DNA of 64,000 nucleotides, taken from assembly GCF_000282335.1 (NCBI RefSeq), contig NZ_AKJM01000064.1, positions 1 to 64,000 of the forward strand, written 5' to 3'. Both the position numbers and the translations under genes were made by a program. The notes below the pieces were generated by a model. The model was not told the origin of the DNA. It ran no database searches and saw nothing but the letters and a program-made list of their open reading frames with translations. Shown here one piece after another: positions 8,790-18,662 of the stretch. The stretch is from Pseudomonas sp. GM48 (GTDB lineage Bacteria; Pseudomonadota; Gammaproteobacteria; Pseudomonadales; Pseudomonadaceae). Position 1 is the stretch's first letter, and every line of letters starts with the position of its first letter.

Positions 8790-10307
8790 CTATCGAACCT
8801 TGTCCTCGCGCCCGCGCAACAACATGTTCGGCATGGCAATCGCTGCCGCCAGCCCCAGCAACGACACCACCGCACTGACCGTCAGCAAGTGCCGGAACGT
8901 CAGCAACAACTCGGCGCGCAAGGCGTTCTGCGCGTCGCCCGGTGCGGCGTTCAAGCCGTCCAGCAACACATTCCCTGAACTGCCCTCGACGATCAGCGAC
9001 GAGCCGGCCAGGTGCGCGAAGCTTGAATCCTGCAACAGCGCCAGCAGCAGCGCCGACATCAATGCGACACCGACCGCACCACCCAACGAACGGAACAGAT
9101 TGGTGGTGCTGGTGGCCACGCCGATGTCCCGCTGTTCCACCGAATTCTGCGTGCCCACCAAGGATGTCGGGAACTGCATGCCCGAGGAAATCCCGCAGAG
9201 CAACATGAACAGGCTGCTCACGACGAATGCCTGCGGAGGGCTGAACGCCATGCCAAGAATCGCAATGGGCATCATTGCGGCACCGGTGAGGATCATCGGT
9301 TTGTAGCGTCCGGTCACGGAGGTGCGGCGGCCAGCGAAATACGCGCCAATCGGCAAACCCATGGCCAGCGGCAGCAGGTGCAGGGCGGCGCTGTCGGCAC
9401 CGGCGCCGGTCACGCTCTGGAAGCGCAAAGGCATCAATACAATCAGCGAGATGGCCTGGAAACTGGTGAAGAAAATCGTGCACCAGCACAGGATCGCATT
9501 GCGGTTGGCGAACAGATGCATAGGCAGCAACGGCTCCCGTGCCCGCCGCTCGTGGGCGACGAACAGCCCCAGCACGAGTACCGCACAAACGAGCAGTGCC
9601 AGCACTTCGGCACTACGCCACGAATGGCCCTGACCGATCTGCGTGATACCCAGCAACAACGCCGTCAGCCCGATGATCATCAGCACGGTGCCCAGATAAT
9701 CGATGATCGGTTTGCGTTGCGGAATCGGCAGCCCCACCAGGGTGCGACAGGCCACCAGCCAGGCACCCAGGCCCAGCGGCAGGTTGATCAAAAATACCCA
9801 GCGCCACGACAGGTATTCGGTCATGTAGCCGCCGAGCACCGGGCCGGCCACGCTGGCCACCGCGTACATGCTGCTGAAATAGCCCTGATAACGACCGCGT
9901 TCGCGCGGTGGCACGATGTCACCGATGATCGCCTGGCTGACCGAGATCATCCCGCCGGCCCCGATGCCCTGGAGGATCCGCGCCAGAACCAATTGCTCCA
10001 TGCTCTGGGCCATGCCGCAGAACACCGACGCCAGGGTGAACAGGCCCATGCCGAACAGCATCAGTTTGCGCCGTCCGTACAAGTCGCCCAGTTTGCCGTA
10101 GATCGGCACCGCCACGGTCATGGCCACCATATAGCCGGAAATCACCCAGGCCAGCAGGCTGACGTCCTTGAATTGCGCGGAGATGGCCGGCATCGAGACG
10201 GCGACGATGGTCTGGTCCAGTGCCCCGAGAAAGATCGCCAGCATCAGGGCGATCAGCACGCTGCGAATGGCCGGTTTGGGCGTTTCAGGCTGATGGAGAT
10301 TGGTCAC
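8790..10307 (-). CDS. MFS drug transporter, DHA2 (EmrB/QacA) family
   Basis: About 505 aa with 14 predicted TM helices, the size of DHA2 proton antiporters. Family signs are LDQTIVAVSMPAI in TM1, the loop GKLGDLYGRRK (motif A) and RILQGIGAGG. I prefer the GTG start at 10307 (VTNLHQPET), with AGG 7 nt upstream, over the ATG-type start at 10346. It is followed by repeats and convergent with the coiled-coil gene. It shares strand with pobA 78 bp upstream, so it may be read together with pobA and export aromatic acids; this is inference. Confidence 0.85.
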   Translation of the reverse strand: MTNLHQPETPKPAIRSVLIALMLAIFLGALDQTIVAVSMPAISAQFKDVSLLAWVISGYMVAMTVAVPIYGKLGDLYGRRKLMLFGMGLFTLASVFCGMAQSMEQLVLARILQGIGAGGMISVSQAIIGDIVPPRERGRYQGYFSSMYAVASVAGPVLGGYMTEYLSWRWVFLINLPLGLGAWLVACRTLVGLPIPQRKPIIDYLGTVLMIIGLTALLLGITQIGQGHSWRSAEVLALLVCAVLVLGLFVAHERRAREPLLPMHLFANRNAILCWCTIFFTSFQAISLIVLMPLRFQSVTGAGADSAALHLLPLAMGLPIGAYFAGRRTSVTGRYKPMILTGAAMMPIAILGMAFSPPQAFVVSSLFMLLCGISSGMQFPTSLVGTQNSVEQRDIGVATSTTNLFRSLGGAVGVALMSALLLALLQDSSFAHLAGSSLIVEGSSGNVLLDGLNAAPGDAQNALRAELLLTFRHLLTVSAVVSLLGLAAAIAMPNMLLRGREDKVR

Positions 10308-10385
10308 GGGAAAACCTGTGGGCAGTAATTGACCCGCAAGCAGCAAGGCGAGCGGTAGTGCTCGCCAGTGTAAGTCGGTAGGAAG

Positions 10386-11600
<1,215 letters not shown>

Positions 11601-11760
11601 TCACGCGACCAGGGCCGGTGAATGATTTTTATGGATCGAGTGCTTGCATTTTTCCCTTGCGGGTCTGTCAATTGAAGGTGAAAACTGAGCGGATAGCTGT
11701 ACATTCTGCCAATCGGTGCGATTATCGCCCGTCATCTATTCCGAGGCCTGGATTGAAGTG

Positions 11761-12657
11761 ATGAACAAGCCTGACCTGCCTTCGATTCCGGTGTTCAAGC
11801 TCTACGGTGAAAGCCTGGATTGGCCGACCCCGGACTTGCTGCACTGTGAAACCATTTCCAAACGCAGTCGCGAACATCATTGGGAAATCAAACCCCACCG
11901 CCACGCGGATTTATGCCAGTTGCTCTTCGTATTCAAAGGTCAGGCAGAGCTTGAAATCGAAGGCAAACGTACGCAACTGGTTGAACCGGCGATCCAGATC
12001 CTGCCACCGTTGTCGGTGCACGGCTTTCGCTTTTCCGAGGACGTGGAAGGGTTTGTCGTGACCCTGGCCGCGCCGCTGATTGCCCACTTGCAGATGCAGT
12101 TGGGGCAATCGGTCAATGCCCTGGCCCAGGCCGAAAGTTACCCGGCAGCCAAGGATGCCGAGTACCTCAACAGCCTGTTCAGTGCCTTGCAGAGCGAATA
12201 CACCAGCCATCAACCGGCGCGGGAAATGCTCATGCATTCGCTGGTCAGTGTGATCGTGGTGTGGGTCAGCCGCCAGGTGATCCAGCGTCGCACCGCCATG
12301 GCGCGACCGCAGCGGGCCCGGGAATACCTCAACGGCTTTATTCAACTGGTGGAAGAGACCTATCGCCAGCACGTCAAGGTCGAGGACCTGGCGCACCGGC
12401 TGGGGATTTCCGTGTCCCACCTCAACGGCACCTGTCGTGAGCTGGCGGGGCAACCGGCGTTGCAGATCATGCACGAACGGCAATTGCTGGAGGCCAAGCG
12501 CTTGCTGACCTACACCAGCATGACCATTTATGAAATGTCCGACGTGTTGGGGTTTTCCGATCCGACCAACTTCACGCGCCTGTTCCGACGTCGCGTGGGG
12601 ATTTCGCCCAAGGCGTTCCGCGACCGCTTGAAGGCCGATCAGGACAACGAAGCCTGA
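11761..12657 (+). CDS. pobR: AraC/XylS regulator of pobA
   Basis: 298 aa. An N-terminal cupin sensor domain (HWEIKPHRHADLCQLLFV) is joined to a C-terminal AraC double HTH (about 195-290), ending in the typical second helix ESPSQF-like region DVLGFSDPTNFTRLFRRRVG. It is divergent from pobA, and AraC-type PobR/PobC proteins activate pobA in response to 4-hydroxybenzoate in pseudomonads. ATG 11761 (MNKPDLPSIPVF) is preferred over an upstream start that would lie in the promoter region. Confidence 0.92.
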   Translation: MNKPDLPSIPVFKLYGESLDWPTPDLLHCETISKRSREHHWEIKPHRHADLCQLLFVFKGQAELEIEGKRTQLVEPAIQILPPLSVHGFRFSEDVEGFVVTLAAPLIAHLQMQLGQSVNALAQAESYPAAKDAEYLNSLFSALQSEYTSHQPAREMLMHSLVSVIVVWVSRQVIQRRTAMARPQRAREYLNGFIQLVEETYRQHVKVEDLAHRLGISVSHLNGTCRELAGQPALQIMHERQLLEAKRLLTYTSMTIYEMSDVLGFSDPTNFTRLFRRRVGISPKAFRDRLKADQDNEA

Positions 12658-12666
12658 CCCCCTTCG

Positions 12667-12843
12667 TTACCGGAGGGCGTTGAGGGTCGCGTTGTGAGGG
12701 ATGCAGCGCTCGAAGTTGCAGCTCGCGTATTCACGGGGCAGGTTGCGCAGTTGCTCGACGCGCCAGGCGGCAGCGCCATACAACCCGAGCGTGACCGCGC
12801 AGGTGATGAAGATCGCGAGGTATCTTCTTGTTCTGATGTTCAT
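12667..12843 (-). CDS. Small membrane protein of unknown function
   Basis: 58 aa. A basic N-terminus (MNIRTRRYL) is followed by one hydrophobic segment (about 9-28) and a short periplasmic tail with two Cys (ASCNFERCIPHNA) that could form a disulfide. AGAGGT lies 8 nt before the ATG at 12843. The gene is convergent with pobR, 9 bp between stops. No family is recognised. Confidence 0.6.
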   Translation of the reverse strand: MNIRTRRYLAIFITCAVTLGLYGAAAWRVEQLRNLPREYASCNFERCIPHNATLNALR

Positions 12844-12946
12844 GGCGTTGACCTCTGAACGAATACCTTTCGGTATTACTTTGAGCATAGGTCAGCGCCG
12901 GTGGGTTGCCAGCAATAGCGCGGTATTCAGAGCACTGATGCCCCCA

Positions 12947-13038
12947 TGTGGGAGCGGGCTTGCCCGCGAAAGCGGTATTTCATGCGCAAAATTTGCGTCG
13001 GATGTACCGACCTCTTCGCGAGCAAGCCCGCTCCCACA
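12947..13038. repeat. REP pair (inward type)
   Basis: Left unit begins TGTGGGAGCGGGCTTGC, right unit is its inverse ending CCGCTCCCACA. Here the CGAA ends face each other, the opposite arrangement to the pair at 3571. Spacer is about 44 nt. Confidence 0.9.
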
Positions 13039-13049
13039 TTTTGATCGGG

Positions 13050-13955
13050 TTACAGGCCGATATCCCATGCCGGTTCTTGCGGAAATCTCTCCACCAGAAA
13101 ATCCAGCAGGCTGCGCAATGCGGCCGGCATGTGCTTGCGCGAGGCATACACCGCGTACACGTTCATTTGCCGGGGTTCGGCCGCCGGCAGCAGGCGAATC
13201 AACTCACCGCTGTGAATGTGCACGCCGGCCTGGTACGTGGGCAGCATCGCCACGCCGGCGCCGGCAATCGTTGCGCGTAACAGCGTGCTGGCCTCGTTGG
13301 CGCTGATGTTGCCCTGCACCGGTACTGAAACCTGTTCGCCATCCTGCTCGAAATGCCAGAGGCTTTTGCCGAAGTAGGAATGGGTCAGGCAGTTGTGCAG
13401 GCTCAGATCCTCAACCCGTTGCGGCGCCGGGTGCTCGCGCAGGTAAGCGGGGGACGCGCAAATCACCGAGCGGCAAACCGTCAGGCGGCGGGCGATCAGG
13501 TTCGGGTCCAGGTCGTTGCTGGTGCGGATCGCCAGGTCGATGCGCTCATCCACCAGGTTCACGGTGCGGTCGAGCATCTGCATGTCGATGCTGACGCCGG
13601 GGTAACGTTTGACGTAAGCGGCCATGGCATCGGCCAGTTGCGCCTGGCCGAACGAAGTGCTGACGCTGATCCGCAGCAGGCCGCGCGGTGCGTCATCCGG
13701 TTCGCTGACGGCGGCTTGCATGTCGCTGGACAGGTCGAGCATTTGCCGGCAACGCGGCAGGATCTCGTTACCGGCGGCGGTCAGGCTTAATTTGCGAGTG
13801 GTGCGATGCATCAGCCGCGCGCCGACCCAGTCTTCCAGTTCCGCCAGATACCGCGACACCACCGGCCGTGACAGCTCCAGATGATCGGCAGCGGCCGACT
13901 GGCTGCCGAGGTCGACTACCGTGACGAACACGCGCATTGCTTGAAGACGATCCAT
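13050..13955 (-). CDS. LysR family regulator
   Basis: 301 aa. N-terminal winged HTH (residues 1-60; QSAAADHLELSRPVVSRYLAE) and periplasmic-binding-like effector domain. The opening MDRLQAMRVF and the short effector domain place it with LysR regulators that often act on nearby oxidoreductase genes. It is divergent from the metallo-beta-lactamase-fold gene at 14180 and probably controls it and perhaps the NAD(P)-binding gene after it; this rests on gene order only. Confidence 0.9.
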   Translation of the reverse strand: MDRLQAMRVFVTVVDLGSQSAAADHLELSRPVVSRYLAELEDWVGARLMHRTTRKLSLTAAGNEILPRCRQMLDLSSDMQAAVSEPDDAPRGLLRISVSTSFGQAQLADAMAAYVKRYPGVSIDMQMLDRTVNLVDERIDLAIRTSNDLDPNLIARRLTVCRSVICASPAYLREHPAPQRVEDLSLHNCLTHSYFGKSLWHFEQDGEQVSVPVQGNISANEASTLLRATIAGAGVAMLPTYQAGVHIHSGELIRLLPAAEPRQMNVYAVYASRKHMPAALRSLLDFLVERFPQEPAWDIGL

Positions 13956-14035
13956 GATTTGCCCGCTTTCAGAAACAAACTATGTCCAAGCATCGCATTT
14001 TTTGTACTGAGTCAGGCAACTAAGCTCTGTTCCCA

Positions 14036-14134
14036 TGTAGGAGCGAGCTTGCTCGCAATGGTCGTTAACGATGACGCGGGTTACCGGTTATACGTGGCGT
14101 CTTCGAATCCATCGCGAGCAAGCTCGCTCCTACA
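14036..14134. repeat. REP pair (TAGGAGCGAGCTTGCTCGC type)
   Basis: Inverted units with core TGTAGGAGCGAGCTTGCTCG at each end of a 99-bp block. It occupies most of the space between divergent LysR and MBL-fold genes, so their promoters must flank or overlap it. Confidence 0.9.
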
Positions 14135-14179
14135 AAAAACGCATTGGCCAAACAAGGCATTCGGACAACGGAGCAACAG

Positions 14180-15064
14180 ATGATCGGTTTCACCACCCTC
14201 AAGCGCGTATTACTGGCAAGCGCCGCCCTCGGTTTCGCCGCCCATGCAACCGCCTCGACCTTGACGCTGGATGTCTACAACCCCGGCGAAAAAGCCATCT
14301 TCCCGGTGACCTCGGTGCTGGTCAGCGGCGAAAAAGAAGCGATCCTGGTAGATGCGCAATTCGGCAAGTCCCAGGCCGAACAGGTGGTGGAAAAAATCCG
14401 CGCCAGCGGCAAGCAGCTGACCACCATCTACATCAGCCACGGCGATCCGGATTACTACTTCGGCCTCGATACCCTGACGGCCGCGTTCCCCAAGGCCAGG
14501 GTCCTCGCTTCGCAGCCGACGGTTGACCACATCAAGCAAACCGTCGACGGCAAACTGGCGTTCTGGGGCCCGAAAATGGGCGCCGATGTACCGGCCAAAA
14601 CCATCGTGCCGGACGTGCTCAAGGGCGACAGCCTGATGCTCGAAGGGCAGAAGTTGCAGGTGCTCGGTCTTGAGGGGCCGCAGCCGGATCGCAGCTTTGT
14701 GTGGATTCCGTCGATCAAGGCGGTGGTCGGCGGTGTCGTGGTGGCGCAAAACATCCACGTCTGGATGGCTGACACGCAAACGTCGAAGTCCCATGCCGAT
14801 TGGCTGACTACGCTGCATTCCATTGAAACCCTGAAACCGCAGACCGTGGTGCCGGGCCATTACCTTGGCGACGGCAACCATGCCCTCGCCGCGGTGCAGT
14901 TCACAGCCGATTACATCAAGGCTTTCGACGAAGAAACCGCCAAGGCCAAGGATTCTTCCGCGCTGATCGCCGCGATGAAAAAGCGTTTCCCGACCGTGGG
15001 TGACGAAAGCTCCCTGGAGCTGAGCGCCAAAGTCGCCAAGGGCGAGATGAAGTGGGGTGAATGA
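14180..15064 (+). CDS. Exported metallo-beta-lactamase-fold protein
   Basis: 294 aa with a cleavable signal peptide (about 1-25, ending AAHATAS) and an MBL-fold domain. The usual zinc motif HxHxDH is replaced by HGDPDYY (in ISHGDPDYYFG): the second and last His are Asp and Tyr. Further candidate ligands are a His in VPGHYLG and Asp in IPSIKAVVGG-type strands. GGAG lies 6 nt before the ATG at 14180. It may bind one metal or none; activity is unknown. Divergent from a LysR gene and upstream of an NAD(P)-binding protein. Confidence 0.85.
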   Translation: MIGFTTLKRVLLASAALGFAAHATASTLTLDVYNPGEKAIFPVTSVLVSGEKEAILVDAQFGKSQAEQVVEKIRASGKQLTTIYISHGDPDYYFGLDTLTAAFPKARVLASQPTVDHIKQTVDGKLAFWGPKMGADVPAKTIVPDVLKGDSLMLEGQKLQVLGLEGPQPDRSFVWIPSIKAVVGGVVVAQNIHVWMADTQTSKSHADWLTTLHSIETLKPQTVVPGHYLGDGNHALAAVQFTADYIKAFDEETAKAKDSSALIAAMKKRFPTVGDESSLELSAKVAKGEMKWGE

Positions 15065-15087
15065 ATTTAAGGGTTAATGAGAATTCC

Positions 15088-15208
15088 TGTGGCGAGGGAG
15101 CTTGCTCCCGCTGGAGTGCGAAGCGCTCCCCTGCATTTTTCAGCTACATCGCATGAACCGGATTTACGACTGCTTCGCAGCCGAGCGGGAGCAAGCTCCC
15201 TCGCCACA
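15088..15208. repeat. REP pair (GGGAGCTTGCTCCC type)
   Basis: Inverted units TGTGGCGAGGGAGCTTGCTC and its complement bound a 121-bp block between the MBL-fold gene and the NAD(P)-binding gene. Confidence 0.9.
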
Positions 15209-15253
15209 AAAGGCTGCGCTGCTTTTCAAATTTGTCATCCACTGGAGAACGTC

Positions 15254-15868
15254 ATGAGCAAAATCGCAATCATCGGTGCCACCGGTCGTGCCGGTAGCCA
15301 AATACTGGAAGAAGCCCTGCGTCGTGGTCACAACGTTACCGCCATTGCCCGCGACACGGCGAAAATTGGCCAGCGTGCCGGTGTGGTCAGCAAGAACGTC
15401 GACGCCCTCGATGCCGCTGCATTGCAAGCAGCCGTCAAGGGGCATGACGTGGTGATCAGCGCGGCGCATTTCGCCACGCTACCGGCCAGCGCTGTCGTCG
15501 GGCCGGTGAAAGAGGCCGGGGTAAAACGTCTGCTGGTAGTGGGTGGTGCCGGTTCGCTGTTGTTGCCCGATGGTACGCGGGTGATCGACAGCAAAGGATT
15601 TCCGCAAGCGTACAAAGCCGAAGCCAGCGCCGGTGCCGAGTTCCTGGGGAGCCTGCATCAGGAAAAGGAACTGGACTGGACCTTCCTGTCGCCGTCGGCC
15701 GAATTTGTCGAAGGCGAGCGCAGCGGAAAATTCCGCACCGGTCAGGATGATTTGCTGGTGAGCAGTGAAGGGCGCAGCTGGATTACGTTTGCCGATTATG
15801 CGATTGCGCTGCTCGACGAAGTGGAAGCGCCGAAGCATTCGCGGCAGCGCTTTACAGTCGGGTATTGA
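15254..15868 (+). CDS. NAD(P)H-binding protein (atypical SDR)
   Basis: 204 aa cytoplasmic Rossmann protein. It begins with IAIIGATGRAGSQI (glycine motif GATGRAG), as in NmrA/YwnB-type atypical short-chain dehydrogenases. There is no clear YxxxK pair at the usual place, so it may be a reductase, isomerase-like or redox-sensing protein. ATG 15254 has GGAGAACGTC just upstream. It follows the MBL gene with a REP pair between them and could share its LysR control. Confidence 0.85.
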   Translation: MSKIAIIGATGRAGSQILEEALRRGHNVTAIARDTAKIGQRAGVVSKNVDALDAAALQAAVKGHDVVISAAHFATLPASAVVGPVKEAGVKRLLVVGGAGSLLLPDGTRVIDSKGFPQAYKAEASAGAEFLGSLHQEKELDWTFLSPSAEFVEGERSGKFRTGQDDLLVSSEGRSWITFADYAIALLDEVEAPKHSRQRFTVGY

Positions 15869-15885
15869 TGGCGTGGCTTAAACCA

Positions 15886-15978
15886 TTCGCGAGCAAGCCC
15901 GCTCCCACAGGTGATCAACGTCGTACACAAATACTGTGTTCACAAGAGAGCTACTGTGGGAGCGGGCTTGCTCGCGAA
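15886..15978. repeat. REP pair (outward type)
   Basis: Inverted units of the GAGCGGGCTTGCTCGCG family. The CGAA ends are outermost, and the spacer (about 45 nt) is longer than in the other outward pairs. It lies between convergent genes. Confidence 0.9.
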
Positions 15979-15983
15979 GCTTT

Positions 15984-16865
15984 TCAGCGGCTCTGCGCCT
16001 GCTCCACCAACCAGCCCATCAACTCGCGCAACTTCGGCGAAGGCCCGGGTTTTTCGGGGAATACCAGGTAATACGCCAGTCCCGTTGTCACCTTCAATTC
16101 GAATGGCATGACCAGCCGCCCGGCATTCAGGTCATCGCCGATCAGCGACCAATCGCCAATCGCCACACCCGTTCCTTGGGACGCCATCGACATCGCCAGG
16201 TCCAGTGTTTCGAAATGCTGGCCCTTGCCGACATTGGTCAAATGCACATCCGCGGCTTTCAGCCAGGCCTTCCAGTCCCGTTCGTCGCGGGTCGGGTGCA
16301 GCAACAGGTGTTGTTGCAGATCGGCCGGTATCTGCAAGGGCATGGGGCCTTCGAGCATCGGTCTGGAACACACCGGCGTGAGTTGTTCGTCGAAGAGTTT
16401 TTGCGACATCAATGAATTGTCCGGCGGTGCGCCGTACATCACCGCCGCATCGAACTGCTCGAGATGAAAATCCACGCCGTGCTTGACCGTGGTGGTCAGT
16501 TCCACCGGCACGTCCGGGCGTTCCTTTTGCCATTGCAACAGACGCGGCAGCAGCCAGCGCATGACGCAGGTCGGTGCCTTGAGCTGCAGGGTTTCGCGCT
16601 TTTCGCCGATCTGCTCAACCGCTTCGTCGATCAGGCCGAAAATCTGCTGGACCCGTGGCAGCCATTCCCGTCCCTCGGCTGTCAGGTCCAGGCCTCGGGC
16701 CTGGCGGATGAACAACTCATAACCCAGATGGTCTTCCAGCCCGGCGATCTGCCGACTCACCGCGCCCTGGGTGATGTGCAGCTGTTCGGCGGCCCGGGTG
16801 AAATTGCAGCACTGCGCGGTAATCAGAAAAGTGTGCAGCGCCGGCAGGGGAGGCAGTCGTTTCAT
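15984..16865 (-). CDS. LysR family regulator (GcvA-like)
   Basis: 293 aa. The N-terminus MKRLPPLPALHTFLITAQ and the HTH FTRAAEQLHITQGAVSRQIAGLE are typical of the GcvA subgroup. It is divergent from the decarboxylase gene at 17025 with 159 bp between them, so it is the likely regulator of the decarboxylase-dehydrogenase pair and perhaps the ABC importer. The effector may be a guanidino or amino acid compound; this is inference. Confidence 0.9.
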   Translation of the reverse strand: MKRLPPLPALHTFLITAQCCNFTRAAEQLHITQGAVSRQIAGLEDHLGYELFIRQARGLDLTAEGREWLPRVQQIFGLIDEAVEQIGEKRETLQLKAPTCVMRWLLPRLLQWQKERPDVPVELTTTVKHGVDFHLEQFDAAVMYGAPPDNSLMSQKLFDEQLTPVCSRPMLEGPMPLQIPADLQQHLLLHPTRDERDWKAWLKAADVHLTNVGKGQHFETLDLAMSMASQGTGVAIGDWSLIGDDLNAGRLVMPFELKVTTGLAYYLVFPEKPGPSPKLRELMGWLVEQAQSR

Positions 16866-17024
16866 TGGGATCCAAGGTATGACGTGAGGACATGGCTAGT
16901 ATGACTTTTTATCCATTGTTGCGGCTACGTGTCGCCCGTTCCAATGAGGCCATTCCCGGGCCTGCGAATCCATCATAAACACAGCGCAGCCCCGGCGTCT
17001 CAAACGAACAAAAAGGGCAAAGAC

Positions 17025-18662
17025 ATGGCGACGTGCGGCGAAGTATTGGTCAAGTTACTCGAAAACTACGGAGTCGAGCAGGTGTTCGGCATTCCGGGGG
17101 TTCATACCGTGGAACTGTATCGCGGGCTGGCCCGTTCGAGCATCAACCACGTCACGCCGCGCCATGAGCAGGGCGCCGGCTTCATGGCCGACGGCTACGC
17201 CCGCACCAGCGGCAAACCGGGTGTGTGCTTCATCATCACCGGCCCTGGCATGACCAACATCACCACCGCCATGGGCCAGGCCTACGCCGATTCGATCCCG
17301 ATGCTGGTGATCTCCAGCGTGCAATCGCGCAGCCAGTTGGGCGGCGGTCGCGGCAAGCTGCATGAGCTGCCGAACCAGGGCGCACTGTGTGCCGGTGTGG
17401 CGGCGTTCTCCCACACCCTGATGTCGGCGTCGGAATTGCCGGGTGTATTGGCCCGCGCCTTTGCGCTGTTCCAGGCTGGCCGTCCGCGCCCGGTGCACAT
17501 CGAAATTCCACTGGATGTGTTGGTTGAAGAAGCCGACGACTTGCTCTCCAGCCTGCCGGTCAATATTGACCGCGCCGGTGCTTCGCCGAGCGCCGTGTCG
17601 CGCATGACCGAATTGCTGGCCAACGCCAAGCGTCCGCTGATTCTCGCCGGTGGCGGTGCCATCGACGCGGCGGCCGAGCTGACTGAGCTGGCCGAGCTGC
17701 TGGACGCGCCGGTCGCCCTGACCATCAATGCCAAGGGCATGCTCGCCTCCGGCCACCCGCTGCTGATCGGTTCGACCCAGAGCCTGGTCGCCACCCGTGC
17801 GCTGGTCGCCGAGGCCGACGTGGTCCTGGCCATCGGCACCGAACTGGCCGAGACCGACTACGACGTGACCTTCGCCGGTGGCTTCGAGATTCCTGGGCAA
17901 CTGCTGCGCGTGGACATCGACCCGGACCAGACCGTGCGCAACTACCCGCCGCACGTGGCGCTGGTGGCCGACTCGCGCAACGCCGCCCAGGCTTTGCTCA
18001 GCGCCTTGTCGCACAAATCCCTGGCCGAACGCCGCAACGATTGGGGCCAGGTACGCGCCGCTCGCCTGCGTGAAGACCTGGCCGCCACCTGGGACGCACC
18101 GACCCTGGCCCAGACCCGTTTCCTCGAAACCGTGCTGCACGAACTGCCGGACGCAGTGTTCGTCGGCGACTCGACCCAGCCGGTGTACACCGGCAACCTG
18201 ACGTTCAACCCTGAGCGCCCGCGTCGCTGGTTCAACTCGTCCACCGGTTACGGCACCCTCGGTTACGCCTTGCCGGCCGCGATTGGCGCCTGGCTCGGCG
18301 GCAGCGCTGCAAACGGTGCCCGCCCGCCGGTGGTGTGCCTGATCGGCGACGGTGGCCTGCAATTCACCCTGCCGGAACTGGCCAGTGCCGTCGAAGCGCG
18401 TACCCCGGTGATCGTGCTGCTGTGGAATAACCAAGGCTACGAAGAGATTAAGAAATACATGGTCAACCGCGCCATCGAGCCGGTCGGCGTGGACATCTAC
18501 ACCCCGGATTTCATTGGTGTGGCCAAGGCCTTGGGTTGTGCGGCCGAAGCGATCAGCAGTGTCGAGCAACTGCGTGGTGCATTGCGTATGGCCACCGATC
18601 GCCAGGGCCCGACCCTGATTGAAATCGACCAGGCCAAGTGGATGCAGGCGGTGTCGCAATGA
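17025..18662 (+). CDS. aruI: 5-guanidino-2-oxopentanoate (2-ketoarginine) decarboxylase
   Basis: 545 aa ThDP-dependent enzyme of the acetolactate synthase fold. N-terminal Pyr domain with the catalytic Glu (PRHEQGAGFMADGYAR, about residue 47-62), central domain, and C-terminal PP domain with the ThDP/Mg motif GDGGLQFTLPELASAVEARTP. The family resemblance to AruI suggests decarboxylation of 2-ketoarginine to 4-guanidinobutyraldehyde in the arginine transaminase pathway. The next gene, overlapping by 4 bp, is an aldehyde dehydrogenase that would use that product. AGGG lies 7-8 nt before the ATG. No aruH transaminase is in the window, so another 2-oxo acid remains possible. Confidence 0.78.
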   Translation: MATCGEVLVKLLENYGVEQVFGIPGVHTVELYRGLARSSINHVTPRHEQGAGFMADGYARTSGKPGVCFIITGPGMTNITTAMGQAYADSIPMLVISSVQSRSQLGGGRGKLHELPNQGALCAGVAAFSHTLMSASELPGVLARAFALFQAGRPRPVHIEIPLDVLVEEADDLLSSLPVNIDRAGASPSAVSRMTELLANAKRPLILAGGGAIDAAAELTELAELLDAPVALTINAKGMLASGHPLLIGSTQSLVATRALVAEADVVLAIGTELAETDYDVTFAGGFEIPGQLLRVDIDPDQTVRNYPPHVALVADSRNAAQALLSALSHKSLAERRNDWGQVRAARLREDLAATWDAPTLAQTRFLETVLHELPDAVFVGDSTQPVYTGNLTFNPERPRRWFNSSTGYGTLGYALPAAIGAWLGGSAANGARPPVVCLIGDGGLQFTLPELASAVEARTPVIVLLWNNQGYEEIKKYMVNRAIEPVGVDIYTPDFIGVAKALGCAAEAISSVEQLRGALRMATDRQGPTLIEIDQAKWMQAVSQ

